DNA of 64,000 nt from Isoperla grammatica. Its lineage: Eukaryota; Arthropoda; Insecta; Plecoptera; Perlodidae. This document shows positions 1 through 12,054 of the stretch, piece by piece. Position numbers and translations under genes: made by a program. Positions within the stretch are counted from its first letter, which is position 1. Every line of letters begins with the position of its first letter. Location of the stretch: positions 35,552,116-35,616,115 of the forward strand of contig OX246749.1 in NCBI GenBank assembly GCA_945910005.1, written 5' to 3'. The notes beneath the pieces are model-generated. The model ran no database searches. It saw nothing but the letters and a program-made list of their open reading frames with translations, and was not told the origin of the DNA.

Positions 1-303
1 CCGGTTCCCATACGAACACCGAAGTTAAGCAACCTCGGGCTAGGTCAGGGGTGGATGGGTGACCACTCTCCTCTGAAACACTATAGTTACCGTTGGTAAG
101 AGCAGATTGGAGGGTTCGAAAGCCTCGTTCTTCTCGTCAACTGCTCGGCAGTCCAGGTTAGTGGAGGAACCTATATGACTGTTCAAAGTTACACCGTCCT
201 TTCGGATGGGACGTAAAGCCGTTGGTCCCCTTGGTACTTTTCTACAGGAGTAGGCTACGTGCCGGTACCAGGCTTCCCCTCCTCCCTTCCTCATTATCAT
301 TAA
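1..303 (+). mobile_element. 5S-rRNA-derived SINE, copy 1
   Basis: The first ~80 bases match the internal part of 5S rRNA: GAAGTTAAGCAACCTCGGGC, then a GGATGGGTGACCACTC block, which correspond to the 5S internal promoter elements. The sequence then departs from 5S into a SINE body containing CTTTCGGATGGGACGTAAAG and ends in a pyrimidine-rich tail. The same body follows the 5S head at 3.5, 3.7, 61.5 and 61.7-63.0 kb. This fits the SINE3/DeuSINE class of 5S-headed SINEs (family knowledge); membership of a named family is inference. The window edge cuts the 5' end. Confidence 0.85.
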
Positions 304-1148
304 GCCTCCTAGTTCTGCATGGTCCCTAATTATGGCGGATCAAGTTTTGAAGTTTGCGTTGTTTAAGTAATAGGGAATATGCATGTTAATTTTTGTCGTC
401 GTTACCAAATTAATGACGATGTTATGAAGTCAAAAATATTTCATTTTCCCATTTTCGTAAATATTTTCATTCAAGAAAGTGAGCTGAAAATTTCACAAAT
501 AATTATGGCGGGAAAAACAGGTCATGACGTCAGAACTGACTAACATCAATCAGCCTATCACACAAAGATAATCAAAGATTGTATTTGTGCCGAATATTTC
601 ACTCAAATTAGAGTATTTATAGTATTATTTGGTTCTATAATGAATAATAATTATTTGCAACAATTAATATACACAATTAACATGATTATTTGTAATAATG
701 AAACATTATTTCAGTGAATTATAGGTTTGTGAAGAGATCGGACAACAATGAATACGTTGTCTTTCCGATAATTGTCTAGTGTTGCAAGGCGGTGATTGGC
801 AAACACATTCATACACAGTGATGTTTACTCAGTTATGACGTAACCATCCGTTTCACGATAAAAGCCCGGGAAAGAAGAAACGTTATACTTTGTAACGTTA
901 TAAAAATCAAACTGTGACGTTTTGAAGTGCGAAAAGTAGTTTGCCGGTATTTGTAGATGAGGGCCTGTCAACTTCACATGATCGAACCAATATCGGGAAA
1001 TGTGGTATATTCCCTATTGTACCATAAGCATCATCATTTCTATTATAGCATCAAGCATTATTTATGCAACCATTATAATAATGTACTTGTCAAATATTAT
1101 GATTTATAGAAACCCATATACATGAATAATAAAAACATGAAAATATTC
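304..1148. other. AT-rich intergenic DNA, nothing recognised
   Basis: AT-rich sequence without an open frame of note, an RNA gene or a clear repeat. No feature can be supported here. Confidence 0.6.
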
Positions 1149-1503
1149 CTATGAAGGGTACCTCTACATCAAAAACCGCAGAAAAGTACCATTTTTTAAT
1201 TTTATTTTAAGAATGCATCTCGAAAATCTGAGTCAACAGTGTTTTGTAAGCCCTACAGACTGAATGAAATATTATAACCATTAACAGAGTTATTTTGATT
1301 ATAAAATGGATCATTAGAAATAAATTTAAATCAAAACAAAACCCATACTGATCATGATGTAAAACACAACTTAGAGCATTCAGTATGTAGGGCTTACCAC
1401 ATCACAGTGCGCTGTTGATTCAGATTTCCGATTTCGAAGCCTGTTAGATGTAATTTAAAAATGAAAATTTTTCTGGTTTTTGACGTAGAGGTACCCTTCG
1501 CTC
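1149..1503. mobile_element. TTAA-flanked foldback MITE, copy A (diverged)
   Basis: The two ends are inverted copies of each other (GGTACCTCTACRTCAAAAAC on the left, GTTTTTGACGTAGAGGTACC on the right). The right end finishes CTTCGCTC followed by TTAA at 1504-1507; the left end and its TTAA are eroded. It belongs to the same family as 38575-38946, 53249-53611 and 56030-56401. TTAA duplications are typical of the piggyBac superfamily, but the termini do not start with CCC as in typical piggyBac, so the superfamily is tentative. Confidence 0.8.
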
Positions 1504-1507
1504 TTAA

Positions 1508-2278
1508 TTTATCATCATATACATATATACCATTCATTGTTGTTAGAGATGAGTTGGCTTGGTGGTGTGAGTTGACTTACCTTTGATGAAACTGATAATC
1601 AGCAACATTTTCGATCTGTCGACAAAAATGTTCGTTTTTGCTCTTTGAGAATAGCGACAACTTTGAGAAAACGAAAGTTTATAATTCACGCAAATACATA
1701 ACTATTTATACTTATAAAGAAATATTCAAAATTTGAATGTAGTTGCACTTTCTTTAAACACTCGTATTTTAAAAACGGGTGATAATCATTTATTTTAAGT
1801 TTTTAAATTTTCTCAAATTTCCAGTTATTAAATTTGATTTATTATTTCGAACACTTTCATTAACCAATCTTCAATGAAATATGAATTAATGAATTTATAA
1901 TGTTTAAAAAATTAGAACCACACGTTTTAACAACACCGTTTTGAAATTCTTTTTTCAAGTTCAAAAGTTTAAATTTCACAATTTATAAAAACTACTACAA
2001 AAATTTCTATAAAATACACAAACGTCATACACTAGTTTTACGAAAATTTCAACACGAATTTTATAAAAAAAAAAAATTTTTTTTTTATTTTCGCGGTCGA
2101 ATCAGAAGGTTTAATGAAGATGTTATACAGTGAATAATATTTTGTCGTTAACAATTCAAGTAAAGTCACACAAGATCGAGTGTTCTTATTGTGAACGCGC
2201 AAGAGAGATCCAGCCAACCAACTGGACTAGAGTTAAGAATCTGAAATGAATAAAATATCAATAATTATTAATCCATAA
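1508..2278. other. AT-rich intergenic DNA
   Basis: Strongly AT-rich with runs of A and T around 2062-2085. No coding or RNA feature seen. Confidence 0.6.

Positions 2279-2330
<52 letters not shown>
2279..2330. repeat. (CT)n microsatellite
   Basis: About 26 nearly perfect CT dinucleotides. Confidence 0.97.
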
Positions 2331-2332
<2 letters not shown>

Positions 2333-3027
2333 GATCCTCTAAGTATTATCATCTTATTATCACGTTCCCTCTTATCACAGTCTCGTGTGCGAACATTTTG
2401 ATCTTGAAAGTGTTTCCGCAGTTCCAGTCAGCCTGGTTATTACGTCACTTCACTATAATTAGCTGGGGAAATATGTAAACGAAAGAGATTATTATATTAT
2501 TAGGTTATGATGATAACAGTGGCGGCACGTGAAGTATTTTTTTTTTATGTTGTGGGTTCTGGTGAAAAGTTAGGCATCTGCTACACTCGACTGCAGTAAG
2601 CTTTTGCGTGTGGTGATTAGGGGCCTACGTTCATTTTAACGTGTGTGTATTTCTGTTATGTCAATTTAATATTTTGTTTTACTTTTGTTACTTTTTATTT
2701 AAAATTTTTTTTTTTTACTTTTTACGTTTTTTTCTTCTACTTTTTTCCCTTCCTATTTATTATATTATTATGAAAATTTGAATTTTATAGGTACCGGTAA
2801 CATATTGTAAAACAATTTGTTTTTCCCTTCACTGTTCCCCTTTTGATGCTCTCTTTTATGTAGGGTAGTTTGATTTGGTGTTGAATTTGTTCTGTTATAT
2901 CTTGTTTTCCTTTTGTTTATTTTTTCATAGTTTTCACTTTTTTTTGGTGCCCGCCTTTGTAAACCAGTCTTATAACCGAGTAGTGTAGATATAAAGTCAA
3001 TTAATATAAATCTCTACATTAACGTAC
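2331..3027. other. T-rich intergenic DNA
   Basis: T-rich low-complexity sequence, particularly 2690-2760. No gene or repeat family recognised. Confidence 0.55.
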
Positions 3028-3245
3028 GTCGTTGTCGTTGTCGTTGTCGTTATTGTCGTCGTTGTCATCGTTGTCGTTATCGTTGTCTTGTCGTTGTCTT
3101 GTTGTCGTTATCGTTGTCGTTGTCGTTAACGTTGTCGTTGTCGTTAACGTTATCGTTGTCGTAGTCGTTGCTGTTGTCGTTGTCGTTGTCCTTATCGTAG
3201 TCGTAGTCGTTGTCGTTATCGTTGCCGTTGTCGTTAACGTTCTCA

Positions 3246-3277
<32 letters not shown>

Positions 3278-3299
3278 AACGTTCTCGTCGTCGTTATCG
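3028..3299. repeat. (GTTGTC)n hexanucleotide/trinucleotide satellite
   Basis: About 270 bp built from GTC/GTT triplets, mostly as the hexamer GTCGTT, with recurring TTAACGTT variants. It opens all frames into simple repetitive peptides (Thr-rich, Asp/Asn-rich, Val-rich), which are artefacts of the repeat. Confidence 0.95.
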
Positions 3300-3510
3300 C
3301 GTAGAGGGCCGACATGAATGTAAAAACAAATAATATACGGAAAATGAAATGAAATATATGAGACGGTCCCAGCGATTGACATCTTAACCTATCTACAGCC
3401 GAGGTCAACAAAGGTCACCACTTGTTGATAGACAGAGTATTGAGACAGGTCACGTTTCGTCTAAAACGTGAGCGCTGTTTGCTTTCCTATAGATAGCCGC
3501 GGTCGCTTAG

Positions 3511-3717
3511 CCGGTTCCCATACGAACACCGCAGTTAAGCAACCTCGGGCTAGGTCAGGAGGTGGATGGGTAACCGCTCTCCTCCGAAACACTAGTAGTT
3601 ACCGTTAGTTAGAGCAGATTGGAGGGTTTAAAAGCTTGTGTAACAGCTTCGTTCTTCTCGTCAACTGCTCGGCAGTACAGGTTAGTGGAGGAACCTATCT
3701 ATATGACTGGTCAACAG
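3511..3717 (+). mobile_element. 5S-derived SINE, copy 2a (3'-truncated)
   Basis: Begins CCGGTTCCCATACGAACACC as copy 1 does, keeps the 5S promoter-like head and the first half of the body, and stops at the CTATATGACTGGTCAA segment. The next copy starts directly at that point. Confidence 0.85.
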
Positions 3718-3943
3718 CCGGTTCCCATACGAACACCGCAGTTAAGCAACCTAGGGCTAGGTCAGGAGATGGAAGGGTGACCGCACTCCTCTGAAACACT
3801 AGTTGGTTAGAGCAGATTGGAGGGTTCGAAAGCTTCTTTCTTCTCGTCAACAGTACAGGTTAGTGTGAACCTATATGACTGGTCTCAAAGTTACACACCG
3901 TCCTTTCGGACGGGACGTAAAACCGATTGTCCCCTTGGTACTT
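3718..3943 (+). mobile_element. 5S-derived SINE, copy 2b
   Basis: A second head (CCGGTTCCCATACGAACACC) fused to the truncated copy 2a in the same orientation, retaining the core CCTTTCGGACGGGACGTAAA. The tail seen in copy 1 (TACAGGAGTAGGCTACGTGC) is absent, so it is 3'-truncated. The head-to-tail dimer could come from insertion into a sibling copy or from template switching. Confidence 0.85.
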
Positions 3944-4716
3944 GGGCGCATTGTGATATTGTAAGAAAGAAAATGAAGGGATTCTAAACGTTTCACAATT
4001 TTTATCGATACCAGACAAATATAAATGAATTGTTTATTATTTAACATGTCGCCCTAGGCTAGCTGCTTGAGTTAACGTGGGGTCGGTTTAATTGGGAGGC
4101 CGCCGGAGTTCACACTGCCTTGATGGGTATAGGATCGGGGAACTGCCTACCGCAAACCCTATAAGGCTATCTTTACTACAATTATGTACGGAACGTGCTT
4201 CTCTACATTTACGTACACTTACTTGTAGCTGGAATAAACACCAAGTTATCATGAACAATGTTTATTTGTTATGTACGCACATAAAACAATACATTTATGT
4301 AGAGTACACTTTCCCAATAATTATACCACAATATGTTACATAAAAATAAAACCCAAAAATAATGTCCTCAGCCAGGTAGATCAGCTGTTGCCAGCTTACG
4401 TCGTCACTGGGTCAACAACTTAACAAATCAAAACAAAAGTCATATGATCACAATACCGCGTGCTGTTATCAACGTCCGATGACTCACCGACTCGGCAGGT
4501 CGCGAGAGCGAGTGACGCGTATTCCACCGATCAATAAAGATCTTATTAAACGATAATATTGTACTTAATAAATTGAGGTAGATAGTTCTGTAGCATTCTT
4601 TAGTCTGAACGTATAAGATAGTGTCCATTAGATACTTTGTAATTAGCCTGAATAATTAATGGCAATAAATAGGCCTGTAAACTTCTTGACCGTGATCTAC
4701 AGTTCAATAGTGCAAT
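3944..4716. other. Intergenic DNA, nothing recognised
   Basis: Mixed-composition sequence without recognised genes. Short open frames here lack any recognisable motif. Confidence 0.5.
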
Positions 4717-5000
4717 CGTTGAGTGAGTAAAAGGGTAGAGGCCCAACCCCATCGGCAGTTTGTCTACCGCCTTTTACTGCCCAAAATACTTTAGTCGGGT
4801 AGACGAAGTTCGCCAAGCGACGCGATGACGGAGCCTGATTGGACGGCTACTTCACCGAAGATATACGAAGACAGCCGAGAAAACTCCGTCAACGCGTCGC
4901 TTGGAAAACTTGTACTACCCGACTTAAGTATGTTGGGCAGCATAAGGCGGTAGACAAACTGCCGATTGCGTTGCGACTCTACCCTATATTACTCACTCAA
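4717..5000. mobile_element. Foldback element, single inner hairpin (MULE-like)
   Basis: Outer arms: TTGAGTGAGTA...GGGTAGAGGC and CGGCAGTTTGTCTACCGCC on the left, with the complement on the right. An inner hairpin is built from CGCCAAGCGACGCGATGACG and its partner. It is flanked by a 9-bp direct repeat, TAGTGCAAT, at 4708-4716 and 5001-5009. A 9-bp duplication and long inverted arms suit Mutator-like or foldback elements (inference). A larger relative lies at 55117-55719. Confidence 0.85.
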
Positions 5001-5919
5001 TAGTGCAATGAATAAATAAAACGATGATTGTCTGTACTCACCCTCATCCTCCGGGTTCCTCAGCACGTCGTCAACGATGTTTCCAGTGGGGTGGGTGGCG
5101 ATGGATGATGGCGATGTGGGCGATCTCGAAGCGATGTCTTGGAGAATCGTTGGGGGGGGGTGGGTGGTGATGAAGATATGCTCCATATTTTCGTCATCCC
5201 CCCCCCCCCCCCCCCCCCCAACGATTAGCGGCGGTTGTCACTGAAGTTAAGCGATAGTACTTATATTTAATTATCTCACTCGGTACTTGTACTGACGTAC
5301 AGTGGAGAGCCACTAATTATTAGATTACCAATGGTATACTTTTATCAGTTCCCGACCGTCACTAATAACAACATACCAAAACTTAAACAATGTTAAATAC
5401 ACGCACTTCTCGGCAATCCTATTAAAGTAAATGCAATTAAGTGCCGCGAGAAGTGCTTCTATACGCTTAGTCCACGCACTTACTATGCTGTATACGCAAT
5501 TTAGCCAGGCGTGCTTTTAATCCGACTCAGTCGTCGCGATGTTTCCGGCTCGAATTCTCGACCTCGTGTGTCTCGCTATCTTTCACTATCTCCTCGCTTA
5601 TCGTGGCGGTAGGGGTAGGTAAGGGGAACAGGTAATGGAATGGGTGATCGGTACTGCAGAGTTAAAAGACTGTTACATATATTACCAATGAAAAACGTAA
5701 TGATTAATATATTTGTAATTTTTTAAATCTAGTTCTTAGTTCTTTCAAAACCACAATAGACTGTATTAGTGATGACGTCAGATTAAATGGCGGACGAGCT
5801 GTCTGACTCCAAACAACTTTCTGAAACGTAGTTATTATTTAAAGTAGTAATTGTATCATTACAATACTTGTCTTATCAATGTAATCAACTTCTGTTTCAC
5901 TGTTTCGTGTAATGGTACG
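5001..5919. other. Intergenic DNA with a C homopolymer
   Basis: Contains a run of C at 5198-5219 preceded by a G-run at 5150-5160. No gene recognised. Confidence 0.6.
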
Positions 5920-6064
5920 TTTACAGCTACGCGTTGCGAGCGAAGCGAGGGCGTGAGCTCCAATCAGCGGCCGAGTTTCACGCAAAGAAGTTAATAGTTT
6001 CACGCAAACTCGGCCACTGATTGGAGCTCGCGCCTTCGCTTCGCTCGCAACGCGTAGCTGTAAA
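5920..6064. mobile_element. Short near-perfect foldback MITE
   Basis: TTTACAGCTACGCGTTGCGA on the left pairs with its complement at the right end. The arms are ~65 bp with a short loop (AAAGAAGTTAATAG). Each arm includes a CCAATCAG/CTGATTGG box. No clear target duplication was found. Confidence 0.85.
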
Positions 6065-6398
6065 TCGACTTAAATGTCTGAACGGATAACCCTCGCTACA
6101 TGTTTGCAAGAACAAAACTATCTGTCAACTGTCATGATTGTTTGGTGTCACAAATACGGTTCGTCATTGGTTGACACGGGAATCGTGACGTCACACTAAT
6201 ATACTCTATGCGCGCATTCATCACATCTTTAATAGTTCTTGACCGATTTTGACACAAAACTAAAACCGTTCGACTCGTATCGAAGCAGGTGGACGGTTTC
6301 GAATTGAAACTTGATCGCGTTTTCTGCCCATTCGACCGAAAAACATACAAAACGATCAACATGCAACATGATTTGGGTTGTAAACATTCGCTTAAAAT

Positions 6399-6970
6399 CA
6401 TAGGCGTGCGTAGAGGTTGATCAATGGGGGGTGGGGGGGGATGCCCCTCCATAAAAAGCTATCCGCAGGAGATTTTTTTAAGACATGCGTTTTTAAACGT
6501 GTTTTAAGCGGATTAGGAGGAGTACAGGTTGTCTGTTCAATGGGTTAATTTCACACAGTTATTTGTGGATAGCAGTGATACATTGTTACAAAGTGAAGGA
6601 AGTGGTCAGTCCCACAGCCAAAATCTTGGCGGTTGATGTTGAGGCCGGTCAGCTGATTCCAACGTCATTCCAATCAATCTAGGACTTCAGGTAAGATTAG
6701 AACCATTATGTCAAGCGTCAGCATTTTTGTCGCCCATTACGACAAGCACTATCCTAGACCTATTCTTTCCCGGGTCAAACGGGCAAGGCAGTTGGAGCAA
6801 CAGTGACAGTTTGAGGAATATATTTAATATAAGGAAGGTGCTATAGGTCCTCTTCTCGTCTTTTACAATCGGCAGGCATGTACGGTACACCCTGGGCCAA
6901 ATTCTATTTATAAGAAAAAAGGTCACCTATCCTAATGGGGGGGCCGCTGCCCCCCCTGCGCACGCCTATG
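6399..6970. mobile_element. Non-autonomous hAT element 1
   Basis: The ends CATAGGCGTGCGTAGAGG and CGCACGCCTATG are inverted repeats, and the element is flanked by a perfect 8-bp duplication, CTTAAAAT, at 6391-6398 and 6971-6978. An 8-bp duplication with CA...TG ends is diagnostic for the hAT superfamily. No transposase coding is visible in the 572 bp, so it is a deletion derivative or MITE. Subterminal G/C runs occur on both sides. Confidence 0.92.
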
Positions 6971-6978
6971 CTTAAAAT

Positions 6979-7350
6979 CAAAACAATCATTCCTATCATT
7001 CCTTTCTGATCAAGGATTAAATGACCATTAAACCAGCATCCGTATTTATTTCCTCACTACTTTGTCTATAGCCCAACAAAAAAATATTACAAAGCACTTT
7101 TATCTTTTAAGGAACTGCCTTGGAAACGTATAGAATTGTGTTTTCTTATCATTTTGAAGTTGTTGGCCAAATATTTGTCGCTTGTTTGACATTGGCTGAG
7201 AGAATAAGTGAGTGTAAATAATACAGACACATTAGCTGAGACCTTGAGAATATATAACTCATTCATCTCATGATTCAGAAATATACTTTGGAGGAATTAT
7301 AACCGGTACTCGAACCCTGGTCTTCTAATACCTGAGCTGTTTTATGTGTG
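6979..7350. other. Intergenic DNA
   Basis: No gene, RNA or repeat recognised between the hAT and the next MITE. Confidence 0.5.
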
Positions 7351-7353
7351 TAA

Positions 7354-7681
7354 AGCCCGATTCACAATTGAAATAAGAGTTCACAACTGTCACAGTGGAT
7401 TGAAATAGTCATGAGAAATTAATCAATTCCATTTCTTTTTTCAACTTCCCATGATGCACCTTATGACGAACCAATCAGAACGCAGAAGAGCCATATAGAA
7501 TGGCCAACTACGGAAATCAAAACAAAAACAGTTGTACCGGATATTTTGCTGCTGTTGTAGTCAATGATAGTAAGTACACAATTAAGGCGCTGCTTTGACT
7601 ACTGAAATAAGCAACTAGTCGTCGGTTGTGAACGAGTTGCTTGTTATTTCACTGTTTCTTATTTCAATTGTGAATCGGGCT
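7354..7681. mobile_element. Harbinger-like MITE with TAA duplication
   Basis: Perfect TIRs AGCCCGATTCACAATTGAAA / complement, flanked by TAA at 7351-7353 and 7682-7684. A 3-bp TWA duplication suggests PIF/Harbinger. It is 328 bp long with no coding capacity and contains a CCAATCA box. Confidence 0.88.
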
Positions 7682-7771
7682 TAAGAAAATACCAAAATAC
7701 CTTAGTGGATTGCAAACTGATGGTATTAAACACACTCGTAGACAGTGACTGATTTTCGAAATAGCTTGCCG

Positions 7772-7792
7772 CCCCCCCCCCCCCCCCCCCCC
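7772..7792. repeat. Poly-C tract
   Basis: 21 consecutive C. Other long C/G homopolymers in the window: 5198-5219, 35483-35497, 44027-44044 and 58578-58596. Confidence 0.97.
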
Positions 7793-8097
7793 TCAGAATT
7801 GGATGATATTTTGTAAAATGATGGATCTCATATCTAGAAGATGATAAATAAATTAAATCTAGCTCATAAATGTTGATACCATGGCCCTGGGGCCACTTCA
7901 AACATTTCCCTCAAACTATTATTTTTTGTAATTGCAAGCCCAAATATCAATGGATTAAGGAAATGATGATGTATTTTGATTCAAAATGACCCAAATATTA
8001 CGATACTTTTATAAAAATTAAAAAACTACGATTGGGGATTTAATCCAAATTTGTTCTACTCTAACGGGGAAATCTCGATTTTTAGCATTTTTTTGTA

Positions 8098-8195
8098 TGG
8101 GGACATCGGTTAAGCTTATTTTTAAACTTAGTGATCCCCGCAATACCATGGCCCCAAAGTGTATACTCAAAACATTTCGACCTTCTATCTTATCT
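8098..8195 (+). repeat. Dispersed repeat, copy 1 (pair with 11217-11301)
   Basis: CGGTTAAGCTTATTT, then CATGGCCCCAAAGTGTATA, then CCTTCTATCTTA recur in the same order at 11217-11301 (ATGGCTCCAAATTGTATA there). Unclassified. Confidence 0.7.
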
Positions 8196-8317
8196 ACAAA
8201 AGAAGATATCGCAATACATAATAAGAACGCTACAAATAACATAGGCGTATTTCAGTTCCGCAGACTCTTAACATGCAGTTGACCAATAGGGAACTTGCAA
8301 CTGACGTCACATCCGGA

Positions 8318-8582
8318 CTACAACAATGGAACAAATGAATTGAACTGATGGACAAACAATCAGCTGTCAAAATAATAAAATGGCAACTTTACAAATAAAA
8401 ACAAGTATAGCAATAGTAACTGCTCGCCATTTAAAACTTTTAATGATGGACAACGACTAAGTGAAAGTTTTGTATGTGTATTTATTTGTTTGTTTTTTGT
8501 TTTGTTTTCCAAGATCGGAAGAAATTATTTGACAGCTTGTTGTTTGTCCATCGATTCAATTCATTGGTTTCATTGTTGTCTT
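8318..8582. mobile_element. Imperfect foldback element
   Basis: The left arm (CTACAACAATGGAACAAATG, then GATGGACAAACAA, CAGCTGTCAAAATAAT) is complemented in order by the right arm (ATTATTTGACAGCTTG, TTGTTTGTCCATCGATTC, CATTGTTG). Arms are ~60 bp around a ~145-bp centre. Ends and target duplication are unclear. Confidence 0.7.
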
Positions 8583-8785
8583 TTGGTGTTGCTAGTAGCT
8601 ACTTGTAAAACGGGGAAGGATTGGTGGTCGGAATAGTAGTTCACCGCCCTTGACCTAATAACCTTTGTTAACATTAGACACAACTTACAGTCTCGATAAA
8701 TAAAAATAAATAATAAGTGGCCCTTACCAATGAAGGGCCCTTCACGTCGGTGATTTCATTATTATTAATTTATTGTTTTTATTAC

Positions 8786-9368
8786 TATAGGGAGTATTCA
8801 CGTGACGTCACATCGGCCATATTGGAGGCCACCTATATAGTTGAGACACTGTAAGAATGACGGCCCCCTCCTTATCCCCACCACTGCTACCCGACCCCCC
8901 TCAACTCCGTGACAACCTAACAAAATGAAATGCGAAACTGAAAATCAGTTTGTTTCGATCAGTTGTTCAGTTTGTTGCTTCATGGAGGTAAGGGGGGGTC
9001 GGGTAACAGTGGTGGGGATAAGGCGGGGCCGTCATTCTTACAGTTTCTCAACTATAGTATCTACTATTTCAAGTTTCATTTAGCTGTAAAAATAAAACGA
9101 ATTATATTATTTTCGGGGAAATATGACAAGTTTGAACACGTATATCCCCCGATAAAGTGTACGAAAATGATCATTGTGTGCTTTTGTAAACGATTAAAAG
9201 AGTAATCCAGACAAATGAGTTTGTTTGGGTTGATTTCAAGTAATAATAGCAAACCAAAGTTAGAGAACAGTTGAATTTGCATCAAACGCCAGCTGAAACA
9301 TAGTAACAATGAACTACCAATCACATTCCAATGTGGCCACCATGTGCAATACGTGAATACACCCTATA
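8786..9368. mobile_element. TIR element of ~580 bp
   Basis: The terminal TATAGGGAGTATTCACGTG matches the complement of the right end (CACGT...GAATACACCCTATA, with a small insertion), followed by shared GGCCATATTGGAGGCCACC-type sequence. An inner inverted pair surrounds a GTAAGAATGACGGCCCC segment. The target duplication is ambiguous (possibly TA). No transposase is seen. Confidence 0.8.
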
Positions 9369-9469
9369 TTGGTATTGCCATTGTATTGCTTAGCTGAGAT
9401 TGTTTTAATGTGGTTTTGTCATTGTATGTGTATGTTTTAAATTGTTATTGTTTTAATAACTGCCTGCCC

Positions 9470-9960
9470 TGTGTTGACTACGGTTACTTTGATTAACCTT
9501 TGATTGCGGGCTCCTAAGCAAATCCGGGCCCTTTGGCAGTCCGGGCCCCCGGACTGCGACCAGAAAGTTCCTATGATGGAAATACTCCTCTGTATAATAT
9601 TGGTACTCTGTAAGTATTACTTTGAAATCATAATTGAATTTATTGTAATATTTATTGTAAATATTCAATGTAATTAATTGAATATATATTGCTACTGGTA
9701 GGGTGGCCTCTGTTAATCGCGCCCTACGTCGCATTTTAGGCCATAAAATTCAATCCAACCCCAAAAACTTTGTTACGCCTTCGGCGTATTTGCCTCCGGC
9801 GGCTGGGGCTTTGCCCCAGACCCCAGCTGCACTACGCCACCTCGTGCGGGCCTCCCCGACACCCAGTATCCCGGGCCCTTTTATCCCAATCGGAATCCGG
9901 GGGCCCCTGTTATGTAGTAATAACGTGTTCCTGGATTTGCCGTCTTAGACGCTGGGCTGA
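9470..9960. mobile_element. GC-rich unclassified element fragment
   Basis: GC-rich island in AT-rich surroundings with CCGGGCCC motifs and a hairpin-forming block, GCCTCCGGCGGCTGGGGCTT followed by TGCCCCAGACCCC. A closely similar block in opposite orientation lies inside the hAT at 61732-62732 (around 61815-61842), suggesting a shared element module. Ends could not be defined. Confidence 0.5.
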
Positions 9961-10072
9961 ACTGCTCACACCGGGGTCCCTCGATATACCCCTACGACGT
10001 TCGCAGTGTCCTAGTATTGTTCCTATGCTACTATGGCCATCCCCGAACGAGATGTCACTCGGTCAACCTTCC

Positions 10073-10296
<224 letters not shown>

Positions 10297-10751
10297 TATG
10301 TCTTTCTTTATTTATTTGTTTGTATATATGTATATATATATATATATATTTTTATGAATATTTTTCAAGAACACTCTTGACGTGGTTGTTATGTGGAATC
10401 CAGAAATTAAAAACCTTATATATATTTATTTAATGTCTATCTTATTCAGTTATAAAAACTGATTTACAAAGGAGGACCTTTAAAAAAAACTAGGCTATGC
10501 TTCCCTACTGTCCTACCCCAACTGTCTCCGGTTTTTGCTTTGAATAAGTAACTAGGTGATGTGCCCAATTTGTATTCGTAACAACTCGATATTGTTTGAG
10601 AAATATTGTTTAGTTTGTAGTAATATATTGTGGATTATTGTAGAGATGAGTTAGCCTACTTGTCAAGCTATTATATCAATACATTTTTTAATTTTGGTAA
10701 ATATATTGCATTTTACATTGTTCACAGCCTTTTTCACTGTATTCATCCTAA

Positions 10752-10850
10752 AGGCTGGGCTACTTAGTTTTTGTGATTAACAAAGTTGATATGTTTCAAC
10801 TTTGTTAATTTCACAAGTTTAAGTTCTTAAAAATGTACCTAGCCCAGCCT
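10752..10850. mobile_element. Mini-MITE with TAA duplication
   Basis: 99 bp with TIRs AGGCTGGGCTA / TAGCCCAGCCT continuing inward as an inverted repeat around AACAAAGTTGA. TAA lies at 10749-10751 and 10851-10853. Harbinger-type duplication. Confidence 0.85.
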
Positions 10851-10927
10851 TAAACATCCCAATTACAATTGAGTGCATAAACGCAACGCAGAACGACTTC
10901 TCCGTCTCTCATTCATCCCTGACACTT

Positions 10928-10929
<2 letters not shown>

Positions 10930-10996
<67 letters not shown>
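10930..10996. repeat. (GA)n microsatellite
   Basis: About 30 GA dinucleotides with one interruption. Confidence 0.97.
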
Positions 10997-11184
10997 TATA
11001 TATATAATGGTATTTAATGAAGGCGGGATTAAGGCCAGCAAGGCCTTATCTTCCATCCAACCTTATAACAAATAATACATTTTGATATACAATACAAAAT
11101 AAACAGTAGTACAATAATAGTAATAATACAAGGATTAGTGTAGGAACATCAAACTATCCAATACAAATACAGAAACACAAATTC

Positions 11185-11216
<32 letters not shown>

Positions 11217-11222
<6 letters not shown>

Positions 11223-11301
11223 TAAGCTTATTTGAAACTGAGAAATCCCTACAACATTATGGCTCCAAATTGTATATAAACAAATTTTAACCTTCTATCT
11301 T
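11217..11301 (+). repeat. Dispersed repeat, copy 2 (pair with 8098-8195)
   Basis: Shares CGGTTAAGCTTATTT, ATGGCTCCAAATTGTATA and CCTTCTATCTTA in order with 8098-8195. A TA microsatellite (11190-11218) abuts it. Confidence 0.7.
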
Positions 11302-11385
11302 AAGCCTGTATTACACGGTCAAATTTTTCATTCAAGAAGATGAATTCAATCTTGAGTTCAACTAATTTGACCGTGTAATCGCCAA
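11301..11385. repeat. Hairpin, possible MITE fragment
   Basis: TATTACACGGTCAAAT and its complement ATTTGACCGTGTAAT lie ~50 bases apart, with further complementary pieces (CATTCAAG / CTTGAATG) just beyond. The full extent is not resolved. Confidence 0.6.
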
Positions 11386-11689
11386 ACTTGAATGAAAAAA
11401 ATTGAGTTCAACTTTTTTCAATTAGCGCATGCTCTAATTTCCATCAAACTTGAAGGAAACCAACCAATCAGGATCAACCTACACGTGCACTGGCGCACTC
11501 CAGAGGCTTCTGTCAGAACTAAACGCAAACATAACCTAAACCAACAAGGTTATATAAAGTGGTTATATAAATGAGCCTTGTTTGTACGCGATGTCATCGC
11601 CAGATTACCATAATCGGTAATAATCTAATTATTACACACATACATACACATTACATACATACATGCGCATTATTACATTTTGGGAGCAG

Positions 11690-11762
11690 ATACATATATC
11701 TGCTCTCTGTGTCCAACAATGAAGTCGGGTAGGACTTCATAGGAAATTAATCCCATCATGTT
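11690..11762 (-). mobile_element. LINE 3'-end fragment, minus strand
   Basis: Reverse complement of the 3' tail in the copies at 30333-30650 and 53640-54085: ATGATGGGATTAATTTCCTA, ACTTCATTGTTGGACAC and GAGCAGATATAT in order. Only the last ~70 bases of the element are present, as expected for 5'-truncated target-primed insertions. Confidence 0.8.
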
Positions 11763-11797
11763 ATTCAAATTCATGATGAAATACATTAATTGCAATT

Positions 11798-11841
11798 AAT
11801 TATTATTATTATTATAATTATTATTATTATTATTATTATTT
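11798..11841. repeat. (ATT)n microsatellite
   Basis: About 14 ATT units with small interruptions. Confidence 0.95.
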
Positions 11842-12054
11842 ATTCAACAATCTCTTAGGTACAATTTATATAGATACAGACTTACGCTAGAGTTTGGACC
11901 CAGGTATCTACACCTATATGGAACTATTACTAAGCTAAAAGCTCCATGACACAAAGTGCTAAAACTGCATTGTACTTTTATTTAAAATCAGTGTCAACAT
12001 TATACAATATAAAAATAACACAATAATTATTAAATCAATGATTTATTTTAATAA

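Noticed and set aside
1..90. Functional 5S rRNA gene
   Set aside because: Only the internal portion resembles 5S. The 5' part is missing and the 3' part runs into a SINE body repeated elsewhere.
3019..3411. Thr-rich and Asp/Asn-rich frames
   Set aside because: Translation of the GTTGTC microsatellite.
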